This document shows, one piece after another, positions 8,826-17,863 of a DNA stretch of 64,000 bases. The notes under the pieces were generated by a model. It did no database searches. It was not told the origin of the DNA and was given only the letters and a program-made list of their open reading frames with translations. The DNA comes from Aquabacterium sp. A7-Y (GTDB taxonomy: Bacteria > Pseudomonadota > Gammaproteobacteria > Burkholderiales > Burkholderiaceae_C): positions 1-64,000 of the forward strand of contig NZ_JAPFBW010000020.1 of assembly GCF_026153205.1 (NCBI RefSeq), in the 5' to 3' direction. Every line of letters begins with the position of its first letter. Within the stretch, counting starts at the first letter, position 1. The position numbers and the translations under genes were made by a program.

Positions 8826-9086
8826 TCAGGAGAAGTCGGCCGGCCGATACAGCTTGCTGGCACGCGGCGGGTCAAACTCGATGTCGTCGTCGCCTTCCAT
8901 CTTCAGCATGTCGAGGATGCTCGCAGACGATCCAAGCAGTGCCTGGTAATGCTCAATGCTCAAGAGCACGTATGCCGGGCGACCGTCGTCCGTGATGAAG
9001 ACAGGCCCATTGTTCGCTGCCTTCTTCGCTTTCCCGGTGTCTTGGTTGAACTCCTGAGTGGAAAGGGTCGTGAGGATGGTTGTCAC
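8826..9086 (-). CDS. Phd/YefM-family antitoxin
   Basis: An 86-aa protein with the Phd/YefM DNA-binding N-terminus (LSTQEFNQDTGKAKKAANNG, then PVFITDDGRPAYVLLSIEHY) and an acidic C-terminal tail (EGDDDIEFDPPRAS...YRPADFS) of the kind that wraps a toxin. Such antitoxins normally repress their own promoter and neutralise a downstream RelE, Doc or VapC/PIN toxin. None is present here; the next gene is a GNAT acetyltransferase 5 bases away. Either the usual toxin has been lost or the GNAT protein is the partner. Confidence 0.85.
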   Translation of the reverse strand: MTTILTTLSTQEFNQDTGKAKKAANNGPVFITDDGRPAYVLLSIEHYQALLGSSASILDMLKMEGDDDIEFDPPRASKLYRPADFS

Positions 9087-9187
9087 GAGGCCGGCGCCTC
9101 CCGAAACGCAGGTACCTTACTACACACCACCACCACGGCGAACCGGCGAGGTCGGCACTGCGTCGGCGGCCGCGCCGCCCTCTGCCC

Positions 9188-9931
9188 TCACGCCCGCGCT
9201 ACCTGCGCCAGGTTCGACTCCACGAACCGCCAGTTCCACAGCTTGTCGAACACCGCCTCGACATACGCCGGCCGGCGGTTCTGGTAGTCGATGTAGTAAG
9301 CGTGCTCCCAGACGTCCAGCACCGCCAGGGGCAGCACCGAGCCCTGCACGACGGGCGTGTCGGCGTTGGAGGTCTGCAGCAGTTCGAGCCGGCGCGTCAC
9401 CGGGTCCTGCACCAGCCACAGCCAGCCGGAGCCGAACAGGCCGGTGGCGGCCTTGAGGAACTGGCTGCGGAAAGCCTCGAAGGAGCCGAAGGAATCATCG
9501 AGCAGGATCTGCACCTCGCGCGGTGGCTTGCCGCCGCCGCGGGGCGACAGGCTGTGCCAGAAGAAGCGGTGGTTCCAGTCCTGCGCGGCATGGTTGAAGA
9601 TCGCACGCTCGGTCGGCTGCACCGCGCTGGCCTGCACGACACGCTCCAGCGACAGCCCTTCGTAGCGCGTGCCCTTGATCGCGCGCGCCAGGTTGTCGAC
9701 ATAGCCGCGGTGGTGCTTGTCGTAGTGGAAGCCGATGGTGCGGGCCGAGATCACCGGCTCCAGCGCCGAGGGCTGCCAGGGCAGCGGCGGCAAGGGAGAC
9801 GCGGACTTGGCCGGGGCCGCTGCTGAGGCTGCCGGCGCGGCCGGCCGGAGCTCGGCGGCCGCCAGAGGCAGGCCGAAGGCGGCGGCGCCGAGCGCGAAGA
9901 AACGCCGGCGTTGGCAATCGATGTCGTGCAT
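9188..9931 (-). CDS. Superoxide dismutase (Fe/Mn family) with Tat-type signal peptide
   Basis: A 247-aa protein. The chosen ATG at 9931 gives an N-terminus with CQRRRFFALGAAAFGLPLAAA, a twin-arginine-like signal. A ~30-residue Ala/Pro linker follows, then the dismutase domain. Metal ligands are seen in FHYDKHHRGYVDNL (His), WNHRFFWHSL (His) and DVWEHAYYIDYQNRR (Asp, His). The AAQDWNH motif carries the glutamine position typical of iron-type enzymes, so Fe or cambialistic activity is more likely than strict Mn. It would remove superoxide in the periplasm. Cytosolic Fe-SODs have no such leader. An upstream in-frame ATG at 9994 is less likely because it would bury the signal. Confidence 0.85.
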   Translation of the reverse strand: MHDIDCQRRRFFALGAAAFGLPLAAAELRPAAPAASAAAPAKSASPLPPLPWQPSALEPVISARTIGFHYDKHHRGYVDNLARAIKGTRYEGLSLERVVQASAVQPTERAIFNHAAQDWNHRFFWHSLSPRGGGKPPREVQILLDDSFGSFEAFRSQFLKAATGLFGSGWLWLVQDPVTRRLELLQTSNADTPVVQGSVLPLAVLDVWEHAYYIDYQNRRPAYVEAVFDKLWNWRFVESNLAQVARA

Positions 9932-10056
9932 GTCGGAGGCTCTCTCGGATCGGGTTGGAGACTGCGGGGACCCGATACTCTGCACGCTCGACACGCCGCC
10001 AGGCGGTTACCAAACGAATGCAGGGCAGAGAAACACTTCCCTGCCCGGCAGAGTTG

Positions 10057-10602
10057 TCAGGCCGCCGGGCGTCCCAGCTGTTTCATGCGGGCCGGCTCGA
10101 CGATCTCGATCCAGTAGCCGTCCGGGTCCTTGATGAAAGCCACGTCCTTCATCTTGCCCTGTTCGGGGCGCTTCACGTACGCCACCTGGTTCTCGTCGAA
10201 CCAGCGGATCGCCAGGTCGAGGTCGGGCACCGAGAAGCAGATGTGCCCGAAACCCTGGGGCTGGGCATTGCCGTCGTGATAGCGGAACTCCGGGTCGCTT
10301 TCGGTGCCCCAGTTGTGGGTGAACTCCAGCACGCCGCGCTGCGCGAAGGTCCAGGCGGTGCGCTCGCCGATGTCCTCGGGCGCGCCTTCGGCCAGCTCGG
10401 GCCGTGCCAGGAAATAGAGCGAGAACTTCATCTCCGGGAAATCGACCTTGCGAAGCAGGCGCAGGCCCAGCACGCGGGTGTAGAAGCCGAGCGAGACCTC
10501 GGGGTCCTTGACGCGCAGCATGGTGTGGTTGAGCACGAAACCGCGTGTCGGCTCGGGTGCGGCCTCACAAACGCCGGGCTGGGTTTCGGTATTGAAGCTC
10601 AT
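10057..10602 (-). CDS. gloA: Lactoylglutathione lyase (glyoxalase I)
   Basis: A 181-aa protein of the glyoxalase/VOC superfamily. It has NHTMLRVKDPEVSLGFYTRVLG at the start, FTHNWGTE in the middle and HICFSVPDLD plus FIKDPDGYWIEIVEP at the end, the glyoxalase I signatures with metal-binding His and Glu residues. It isomerises the hemithioacetal of methylglyoxal and glutathione to S-lactoylglutathione. At about 180 residues with GTES and ARPELAEG insertions it looks like the eukaryotic/Zn-type subclass rather than the short Ni-type E. coli enzyme. The start at 10602 has AAGGA ten bases upstream. Confidence 0.92.
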   Translation of the reverse strand: MSFNTETQPGVCEAAPEPTRGFVLNHTMLRVKDPEVSLGFYTRVLGLRLLRKVDFPEMKFSLYFLARPELAEGAPEDIGERTAWTFAQRGVLEFTHNWGTESDPEFRYHDGNAQPQGFGHICFSVPDLDLAIRWFDENQVAYVKRPEQGKMKDVAFIKDPDGYWIEIVEPARMKQLGRPAA

Positions 10603-10621
10603 GGAGACGGGTCCTTGTCGG

Positions 10622-12316
10622 TCAACGTTGGAAGGCTTGGGCAATGCAGCGGGTCACCACCGGCGAAGTTTCGCCGATATGGAAGCTCAGCCGGCGCTCG
10701 CGCAAGGCGGCGTCGGAGGCCGTGAATCGGTCGAAGCGGCGCAGGTGCTCGACCCAGGATTCGTCCAGCAGGTATTCGATATACCGGCCCGGGTCGGCCG
10801 TGTCGCGGAACAGCTCCCAGGACAGCGCGCCCTGGCGCAGCCGCGCGCGCCGGGTTTCCTCCATCACGGCGAGGAAGGCGGTCGCCTGCGCCGGGTCGAT
10901 GCGGTACTCGATGGTCACCAGCACCGGCCCCGCGTCCGGGTCCACCGGCTCGCTGATCTCGGGCGGCTTGACCACCCGGGTCGGGCTCAAGTCCTCCTCG
11001 GCCGCACCCTGGATGCGGAAACGCCGGGTGAAGGCCAGCGCCACCACGCCAAACACGGCCGAGCCGACCAGGCTGGTGCGCACGTCGGTGAGGCCCGCCA
11101 CCTGGCCCCACAGCGCCGCGCCGGCCGCGCTGCTGCCCATCAAGGCCATCTGGTAGATCGACATGCCGCGCGCCCGGACCCAGTCGGGCAGCGAGAGCTG
11201 GGCCGCGACGGTCAGCGAGTTCGCCACCGAGATCCAGGCCATGCCGGCCACCACCATGGCCGGCATCGCGACATACAGGTTGGGCGAAAAGGCCACCACC
11301 AGCGTGGCGCCGGCCTGCACCAGGGTGCCGTGGTGCACCAGCTGGTCGCGGGTGTAGCGCTGGCGGATGCGCGGCAGGTAGAGGGCCGCGACGATGGCGC
11401 CCATGCCGAGGCCCGCCAGCAGCAGCGTGAAGGTGCCGGCGCCGCCGCCCGGCAGTCCCTTGGCGACCAGCGGCATCAGCGCCTGCAGCGCCGTGGCCTG
11501 GAGGAAAAACGCCGAGATGCGCCACAGCACGGCGTGCATGCGGGTGGACTGCCGCACATGCTGCAGGCCGACCCGCATCGCGCCGAAAAACCGCTCCCCC
11601 GGCAGCGCGCTGACCTTGGCCTCGCGCCGCCAGCGCATGATCGCGAAACCCGCGGCCACCGACAGCACCGCATTGAGCACGAACACCCAGGCGCTGCCCA
11701 GGCTCGCGATCACCGCGCCCGCCACCAGCGGGCCGACGATACGCGAGGCATTCATCGCGATGCCGTTGAGCGCCAGCGCGGCCGGCAGCTGCGGCCGCGG
11801 CACCAGCTCGGGCACGATGGCCGCGAACACCGGCCAGCGCATCGCCAGCCCGATGCCGTTGGCGAAGGTCAGCACCAGCAGCAGCGCGGCGTTCATGGCG
11901 CCGGACAGCAGCACCAGGCAGACCACCAGCGCCACGGCCGCGACCCAGAACTGCGTGACGATGAAGTAGCGGCGCCGGTCCAGGATGTCGGCCAGCGCCC
12001 CGCTCGGCAGCCCGAGCAGGAACACCGGCAAGGTGGAGGCCGACTGCACCAGCGCCACCATCACCGGCGAGGTGGTCAGCGAGGTCATCAGCCAGGCGGC
12101 CGCGACGTCGTTCATCCACATGCAGACATTGGCCGTGAGCCAGGCCAGCCAGAGCATGCGGAACACCGGCTCGCGCAAGGGCGCCAGCGCCGAGGTGTCG
12201 GCCACCGGCGAGCGCGGCGTGTCGGGAGCGGGAATGGCGGAAGCGCGGGGACCTTCGGGTCCGGGGAGCTGCGTCAACGGACTGCTTTCTCGATCGACCG
12301 GATGCCAGTTTCTCAC
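10622..12316 (-). CDS. MFS transporter of the MFS_3 (enterobactin-exporter-like) family with a C-terminal cytosolic domain
   Basis: About 564 aa from the GTG at 12316. The family-typical start LREPVFRMLWLAWLTANV leads into twelve predicted transmembrane helices, with the SGALADILDRRRYF loop between helices 2 and 3 and GIAMNASRIVGPLVAGAVI in helix 5. The last ~140 residues (from about SPTRVVKPPEI) form a soluble ABM-like ferredoxin-fold domain, as in the ~525-aa MFS_3 group. Likely a drug or siderophore exporter; the substrate cannot be told. There is no ATG before the first helix. GTG 12316, TTG 12277 (GAGAAAG upstream) and GTG 12205 are all possible, so the 5' end is uncertain. Confidence 0.85.
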   Translation of the reverse strand: MRNWHPVDRESSPLTQLPGPEGPRASAIPAPDTPRSPVADTSALAPLREPVFRMLWLAWLTANVCMWMNDVAAAWLMTSLTTSPVMVALVQSASTLPVFLLGLPSGALADILDRRRYFIVTQFWVAAVALVVCLVLLSGAMNAALLLVLTFANGIGLAMRWPVFAAIVPELVPRPQLPAALALNGIAMNASRIVGPLVAGAVIASLGSAWVFVLNAVLSVAAGFAIMRWRREAKVSALPGERFFGAMRVGLQHVRQSTRMHAVLWRISAFFLQATALQALMPLVAKGLPGGGAGTFTLLLAGLGMGAIVAALYLPRIRQRYTRDQLVHHGTLVQAGATLVVAFSPNLYVAMPAMVVAGMAWISVANSLTVAAQLSLPDWVRARGMSIYQMALMGSSAAGAALWGQVAGLTDVRTSLVGSAVFGVVALAFTRRFRIQGAAEEDLSPTRVVKPPEISEPVDPDAGPVLVTIEYRIDPAQATAFLAVMEETRRARLRQGALSWELFRDTADPGRYIEYLLDESWVEHLRRFDRFTASDAALRERRLSFHIGETSPVVTRCIAQAFQR

Positions 12317-12430
12317 CTTCTGGCAGGCGCTGCAGCGGAGGCGACCGGCGTTCAGCTGGCGCTCAGGCAGGCGCTTTCGCCGACTTGCCCGGGCGCCCCG
12401 GGATACCGGACACTGGGGCCCGGGAGCGCG

Positions 12431-13324
12431 ATGTTCTTCGACACCTTCACCCTCGAAACTGTGGCCCTCGGCGAGGTGCGCCTGCGCGTGCGGCATGGCG
12501 GGCACGGGCCGCCGGTGCTGTTGCTGCACGGCCATCCCCGCACCCACGCAACCTGGCACCGGGTGGCGCCACTGCTGGCGGCCCGATTCACGGTGATTTG
12601 CCCGGACCTGCGCGGCTACGGCCGCTCGTCGAAACCAGCGCCCGGGCCCGGACACGCCGCTTATGCCAAGCGGGCGATGGCCGCCGACATGCAAGCCTTG
12701 ATGGACACGCTCGGCCACGACCGCTACGCGGTGGTCGGCCACGACCGCGGGGCCTATGTCGCCTTTCGCCTCGCGATGGATCAGCCGGGCCGGGTGAGCC
12801 GGCTGGCCGTGCTCGACGCGGTGCCGATCGGCGACGCGCTGGCGCGCTGCGACGCGCACTTCGCGACACGCTGGTGGCACTGGTTCTTTTATGCCCAGCC
12901 GGAGCGGCCGGAGCAGGCCATCCTCGCCGACCCGCTGGCCTGGTACCGCGCGGCCGAACAGGCGGCGCAGATGGATACGCCGGCCTATGCCGACTTTGTC
13001 GAGGCGATCCGCGACCCCGCCACCGTGAGCGCGATGCTGGCCGACTACCGGGCCGGCCTCGGCGTGGACCGGGCGCACGACGACGCCGACCGGGCCGCCG
13101 GCCGCCGCCTCGCCTGCCCCGTGCTGGCCCTGTGGGCCGGGCGCGACGATCTCGCCGAGCTGCACGGCGACGTGCTGGCCGTCTGGCGCCGCTGGGCCGA
13201 CGAGGTCCAGGGCGGGAGCCTGGACTGCGGCCACCATCTCGCCGAGGAACGCCCACAGGAGCTGGCCGAGGCCTTGCTCGCCTTCCTGGACCCGGGCGCG
13301 GCGCCCCCACCGGCCCGGCCCTGA
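12431..13324 (+). CDS. Alpha/beta hydrolase related to fluoroacetate dehalogenase
   Basis: A 297-aa alpha/beta hydrolase. The Asp nucleophile sits in GHDRGAY, the oxyanion motif is HGHPRT, and RGYGRSSKP, HWFFYAQPERPE, LADYRAG and the His of CGHHLAEERPQE all match the fluoroacetate/haloacetate dehalogenase family, including the His-Trp pair and the Tyr of the halide pocket. However, the second carboxylate-binding arginine of that family (GHDRGAR) is a tyrosine here, so a strict haloacetate substrate is doubtful; epoxide hydrolase or another haloacid-like activity is possible. The gene diverges from the MFS transporter and converges on the ArgR-like gene with a 3-base gap. Confidence 0.85.
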   Translation: MFFDTFTLETVALGEVRLRVRHGGHGPPVLLLHGHPRTHATWHRVAPLLAARFTVICPDLRGYGRSSKPAPGPGHAAYAKRAMAADMQALMDTLGHDRYAVVGHDRGAYVAFRLAMDQPGRVSRLAVLDAVPIGDALARCDAHFATRWWHWFFYAQPERPEQAILADPLAWYRAAEQAAQMDTPAYADFVEAIRDPATVSAMLADYRAGLGVDRAHDDADRAAGRRLACPVLALWAGRDDLAELHGDVLAVWRRWADEVQGGSLDCGHHLAEERPQELAEALLAFLDPGAAPPPARP

Positions 13325-13327
13325 GCC

Positions 13328-14290
13328 TCAGCCGGCCTTCAGCATCTTCTGCCGCTCGTCGCGCGGCGTGACGCCGTAGACGGCGCTGTAGCTGGTCGAG
13401 AAATGCGAGCCCGAGGAGAAGCCGCACATCAGCGCGATCTGCAGCAGCGAGTGGCGTGTCTCGCGCAGCAGGCGGCGCGCCCGGGCCAGGCGCAGTTCGA
13501 GGTAGTAGCGCGAGGGCACGCTGTCGAGGTGCTGCTTGAAGAGCCGCTCCAGCTGGCGGCGCGACATGCCCACCAGCTCGGCCAGCTCTTCCGACTGCAG
13601 CGGCTCCTCGATGTTGGCCTCCATCAGCGCGACCGCCTCCGCGAGCCTGGGCACCAGCTGCCCGACGCTGCCGGGCAGCGCCGAGCGCTGCCGGCTGGCC
13701 GGGGCACGCACCCGCTCCAGGCAGCATTCGTCCTGGACCGCCTGGCGCACCCGCGGCCCGCACACCGCCTCGACCAGCAGCAGGGCCAGGTCGTGGGTGG
13801 CCGCACCGCCACAGCAGGTGGTCCACTGCTCGCCGGCCTCGATGATGGCCGGCGAGGCGATCACCTGCTCCGGCAACTGCTCGTGCGCACCCAGGTCGGC
13901 CCAGTGCAGCGCCACGCGGCGCCCGCGCGCCCAGCGCGTTGCGGCGAACCAGCGCACCGCCGGCCCGATCAGCACCACGTGCAGCGCCTGCTCGGCCAGG
14001 CGCTTGAGCAGGTCGCCCGCGCTGGCCTCGGCCGGCGGCGCCTCGGCGACCACCAGCAGCGCCGGGGCGGACTCGATCCCCTGCCCCGCCGGCAGCCACG
14101 CGAACTGCAGCGCCTGCGGCTCGTGGGCGGCGGCCGCCTGCAGCACCGCCGCCAGCATCGCCAGCTCGGCCGGCGGCCAGGCGCTCCAGAACAGCAGGCC
14201 GCAACGCAGCGGCCCGGGCTGCGCCGCCAGCGCGGCCCAGGCCGGAGGCGCGTCCGCGGACACGGTGGCTTCGGTCTCGTTCCCGCTCAT
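13328..14290 (-). CDS. AraC/GlxA-type regulator, probable ArgR-like activator of arginine catabolism
   Basis: A 320-aa protein. The first ~180 residues look like the DJ-1/PfpI-like sensor domain of GlxA-type regulators. The C-terminus is an AraC double helix-turn-helix (PLQSEELAELVGMSRRQLERLFK and SLLQIALMCGFSSGSHFSTSY). It is the last gene of the AST cluster, 40 bases after the corrected astE stop. In Pseudomonas an AraC-family ArgR controls the same aru/ast genes and arginine transport, so the same job is inferred. No binding site was proven. Confidence 0.8.
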   Translation of the reverse strand: MSGNETEATVSADAPPAWAALAAQPGPLRCGLLFWSAWPPAELAMLAAVLQAAAAHEPQALQFAWLPAGQGIESAPALLVVAEAPPAEASAGDLLKRLAEQALHVVLIGPAVRWFAATRWARGRRVALHWADLGAHEQLPEQVIASPAIIEAGEQWTTCCGGAATHDLALLLVEAVCGPRVRQAVQDECCLERVRAPASRQRSALPGSVGQLVPRLAEAVALMEANIEEPLQSEELAELVGMSRRQLERLFKQHLDSVPSRYYLELRLARARRLLRETRHSLLQIALMCGFSSGSHFSTSYSAVYGVTPRDERQKMLKAG

Positions 14291-14330
14291 TCCTGCCGCC
14301 CTGCGGCGGGAGCCGGCCCCGCGCTCCAGC

Positions 14331-15291
14331 TCACACCGTCACGCTGCCGTCCGGCGCCACCAGCAGTCCGGCGCGCTGGCCCAGTGCCACCTTGGGATTG
14401 GGAAAGACGATGCACTCGTCGTCCGTCAGCGCGCGCACCACGACCTTGCCTTCCGCGGCAATGGCTTCGCCGGCCGAAAAGCAGTGGAAGTTGGGTCGCC
14501 TCGGGCGGCAGCAGCAGGCGGAAGGCCTCGCTGGTGCGCAGCAGCTCGCGTGTCACCCGGTAGCAGGCCAGCTCGCCACCGCCCGCAGGCCCGGGAATCG
14601 GGCGGCGCACCAGGGTGCCGAGCGCAGCGGTGAAACGCTCCAGCAGTTCCATGCGGTTGCCACCGATGCGCCCGACCTGGCCCAGTTCGATGGTGCAGGC
14701 GGCAGCCCCCAGCCCGGCGCTCCAGGCGCTGAAGGTGCTGCTCGGCAAGGGATTGCTCAGCGCCGCGTCCAGCCCGGCAGAGGCGAGCCAGGCGAGCAGC
14801 GCCTGCCGCACCGCCTCCGGGCCGTTCTCCGGCAGGACCGCGAAGGTGGGCCTGAGCGAGGGCCGTATCGTGGTGTGCAGGTCGAGGTGGATCGCCGGCC
14901 CCACACCGCCTTGCAGGAAACGCGCCGAGACGCCGCGCAGCAGCGCCGCGCGGGCGCCCTCCCCGCCGCGCCGATCGGCCTGCGCGGAGAACAGCCGGTT
15001 CATGTCCTGTTCGAGGTAGCGGCGCCCCGCCGCCACCGCTGCCGGGTTGCCGACACAGAGCAGCAGCTCGCAGCGCAATTCGCCGGCCGCCCGCGCCCAG
15101 CGCGCCAGCAGGTGCTGCAGCATCTCGATCGGCGCGGTCTCGTCGCCGTGCACACCGACCGACAGCAGCAGCCGCCAGGGCGCGTTGCCGGGCCGCGGCG
15201 CGTAGCGCCACACCTCGGGCGCCCATTCCTCGCATTGCCAGCCGGCGGCGGAAAAGCCGGCAGCGGCGCCGGCGAAGTCGAGCAAGGCCAT
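14331..15291 (-). pseudogene. astE: Succinylglutamate desuccinylase AstE, frameshifted near its 3' end
   Basis: The N-terminal ~265 residues are a normal zinc-dependent AstE (M14 carboxypeptidase-like): VGVHGDETAPIEML carries the zinc His/Glu and HLDLHTT the second His. AstE hydrolyses N-succinylglutamate to glutamate and succinate, the last AST step. At 14493-14495 (GGG on the plus strand) there is one base too many. As written the frame runs into Arg/Gly-rich junk to 14287. Removing one base restores a family-typical end (NFHCFSAGEAIAAEGKVVV ... ECIVFPNPKVALGQRAG) stopping at 14331-14333. It is either a real inactivating indel or a consensus error. Confidence 0.9.
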
Positions 15292-15373
15292 GATGGGTCA
15301 GCGCCGGGGTCCGGCGGGCGTTCTCGGGGTTGGCAAACAGGCCGGCATTCTGCGCCGCCGGCCGGCGAACATG

Positions 15374-15386
15374 TGACGTTTCGTCA
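15374..15386. promoter_or_regulatory. Palindrome TGACGTTTCGTCA upstream of astE
   Basis: A perfect 5-3-5 palindrome (TGACG-TTT-CGTCA) lies 83 bases upstream of the astE start, in the 145-base gap between astE and the transporter ATPase gene. Its position fits an operator for the ArgR-like regulator or for an internal promoter. The binding protein is not known and a chance palindrome cannot be excluded. Confidence 0.35.
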
Positions 15387-15436
15387 TACGCGTTGCGGCA
15401 TAAAACATTGGCGAGCCGCACCGGCGCGTGCCGCCT

Positions 15437-16182
<746 letters not shown>

Positions 16183-16186
<4 letters not shown>

Positions 16187-16971
16187 GGCTGGCGGCCCTC
16201 CACGTCGAAGTGGCGCTCGATGGCGCCGGAGATCTGGGTCATCACGGTGGTCAGACCGAGGTAGAGCAGCGCCACCGTCACCAGGGTCGGCACCGGCTGG
16301 AAGGTCGAGGCCTGGATGCGGTTGCCGACATTGGTCAGCTCGACCACGCCGATCGCATAGGCCAGCGAGGAGTCCTTCAGCAGGGCCACCGAGTTGTTGA
16401 CCAGCGGCGCCAGCGCAACCTTGAAGGCCTGCGGAAAACTCACGTCGATGAAGGTGTGCCAACGCGACAGCCCGAGCGAACGCGCCGCCTCGCCCTGCCC
16501 GCGCGGCACTGCGAGCAGGCCCGCACGGATCGCCTCGGCGTTGTAGGCGCCGACGTTGAAGGCCAGCGCCACGCAGGCCGAGGTGAAGTCCGACAGCTGC
16601 AAGGCCGGCACCAGCACCGGCAGCGCGAAAAACACGAACAGCACCTGTACCAGCAAGGGCGTGCCGCGCACCACCCAGATGTAGAACGACGCCAGCCAGC
16701 GCAGCGGCGCGAAGGCCGCCAGCTTGCCCAGTGCCGCCAGCACGCCGATGACGATGCCGGACAGGCCCGCCAGCAGCGTCAGCTGCACCGTCACGCGGGT
16801 GCCCTCGGCAAAGGCGCGCGCGTTGTCGCCGATGGGCTCGGGGGCCCAGGCCAGGGGGATGGCCATCAGCCACAGCAGGACCAGCAGGGCCCCGCTGGCG
16901 ACCAGGATGGTCGCGCTGCTGCGCTGCTGCCGGCTCCAGCGCCGGGGCCATTGCATCGACAAGGTCGTCAT
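16183..16971 (-). CDS. Amino acid ABC transporter permease (His/Glu/Gln/Arg type)
   Basis: A 262-aa inner-membrane permease. The ATG at 16971 is preferred over 16977 because GGAGGA is 7 bases from the former and touches the latter. The conserved EAA loop is [23 protein letters not shown]; the helices [20 protein letters not shown] and [20 protein letters not shown] are typical of the polar amino acid subfamily. Only one permease is present, so it probably acts as a homodimer. It is co-transcribed with the binding protein (25 bases upstream) and the ATPase. Confidence 0.94.
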
Positions 16972-16996
16972 CGGCATTCCTCCAGCGGCGCCCGGC

Positions 16997-17773
16997 TTAC
17001 TTGCAGCGTACGTCTTCGCCGAAGTAGCGCTGCGACAGGGCGGCATAGCTGCCGTCGGCGAACACCTCGCGCAGCGCCTGGTTGTAGGCCTGGGCCAGCG
17101 GGGTATTGCCCTTGCCCACCGCGGCGGCGATACGCTCGACAAAAATCAGCTCGCCGACCTGCAGCCCGGCGGCCGGCTGGGACTTGGCGGCCGCCTTGGC
17201 GACAAAACGGTCGGTGACCCAGGCGTCGAGCCGGCCCGACAGCATCGCGGTGCGCGCATCGGTGTCCTGCGGGAAGTTCTTGACCTCCTTGAGTCCGGGC
17301 AGCTTGCTCAGCTGCTGCATGTAGGACGAGCCGGTCTGCACCGCGACCGACTTGCCGGCCAGGTCCTTGGCGGCACGCAGCGCCGGGTTCTTCGACACCA
17401 CGATGCCCCCCGAGCAGTAGTGCGGCTCGGTGAAGGTCACCGCGCGGGCGCGCTCCTGTGTCACGCCGTGCGAGGCGATCACGAGGTCCCAGCGGCCCTG
17501 GTTGAGGCCGGCCAGCAGCGCGTCGAAACCCAGCGCCTTCCACTCCACCGCCAGGCCCATCTTTTTCGCGACCAGCTCGGCCAGCTCGATCTCGAAGCCG
17601 GTCAGCTTGTTGTTCTCGAAGTGGTTGAAGGGCGCGTACTGGCCCTCGGAGGCGATGACGATCTTGCCAGCCTTGCGGATCTCGTCGTAGCCGCGCGCCT
17701 GTGCCGCGGCCGCCAGGAAAAGTCCGAGGGCGCCGACCAGCAGCCGCTTCCAGCCCTTGTTCGTCGTGTGCAT
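16997..17773 (-). CDS. Amino acid ABC transporter periplasmic binding protein
   Basis: A 258-aa family-3 solute-binding protein with a Sec signal peptide (RLLVGALGLFLAAAAQA). The binding-fold signatures are GQYAPFNHFENNKLTGFEIELAELVAKK, RWDLVIASHGVTQERA and VAVQTGSSYMQQL. AAGGAG lies six bases before the ATG. Co-localisation with AST enzymes suggests arginine or ornithine as ligand; sequence alone does not settle specificity. Confidence 0.92.
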   Translation of the reverse strand: MHTTNKGWKRLLVGALGLFLAAAAQARGYDEIRKAGKIVIASEGQYAPFNHFENNKLTGFEIELAELVAKKMGLAVEWKALGFDALLAGLNQGRWDLVIASHGVTQERARAVTFTEPHYCSGGIVVSKNPALRAAKDLAGKSVAVQTGSSYMQQLSKLPGLKEVKNFPQDTDARTAMLSGRLDAWVTDRFVAKAAAKSQPAAGLQVGELIFVERIAAAVGKGNTPLAQAYNQALREVFADGSYAALSQRYFGEDVRCK

Positions 17774-17863
17774 GCGTGTCTCCTTCAGGCGGGCTCCGAA
17801 CCCGCCGGTTGTTGGTATGTCGTGCTCAGTTCGCGCCGTCGATCGCCCGGCGCGCGGCGGGCA

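Noticed and set aside
10018-10046. Hairpin-like GCAGGG ... CCCTGC near the gloA 3' end
   Set aside because: Long loop and no T-tract, so not supported as a terminator.
10508-12430. The 5' part of a 938-codon plus-strand frame
   Set aside because: Antisense to the MFS transporter; the true hydrolase begins at ATG 12431.
14287-14330. Apparent 4-base overlap of astE with argR
   Set aside because: It exists only in the frameshifted reading; the restored frame stops at 14331.
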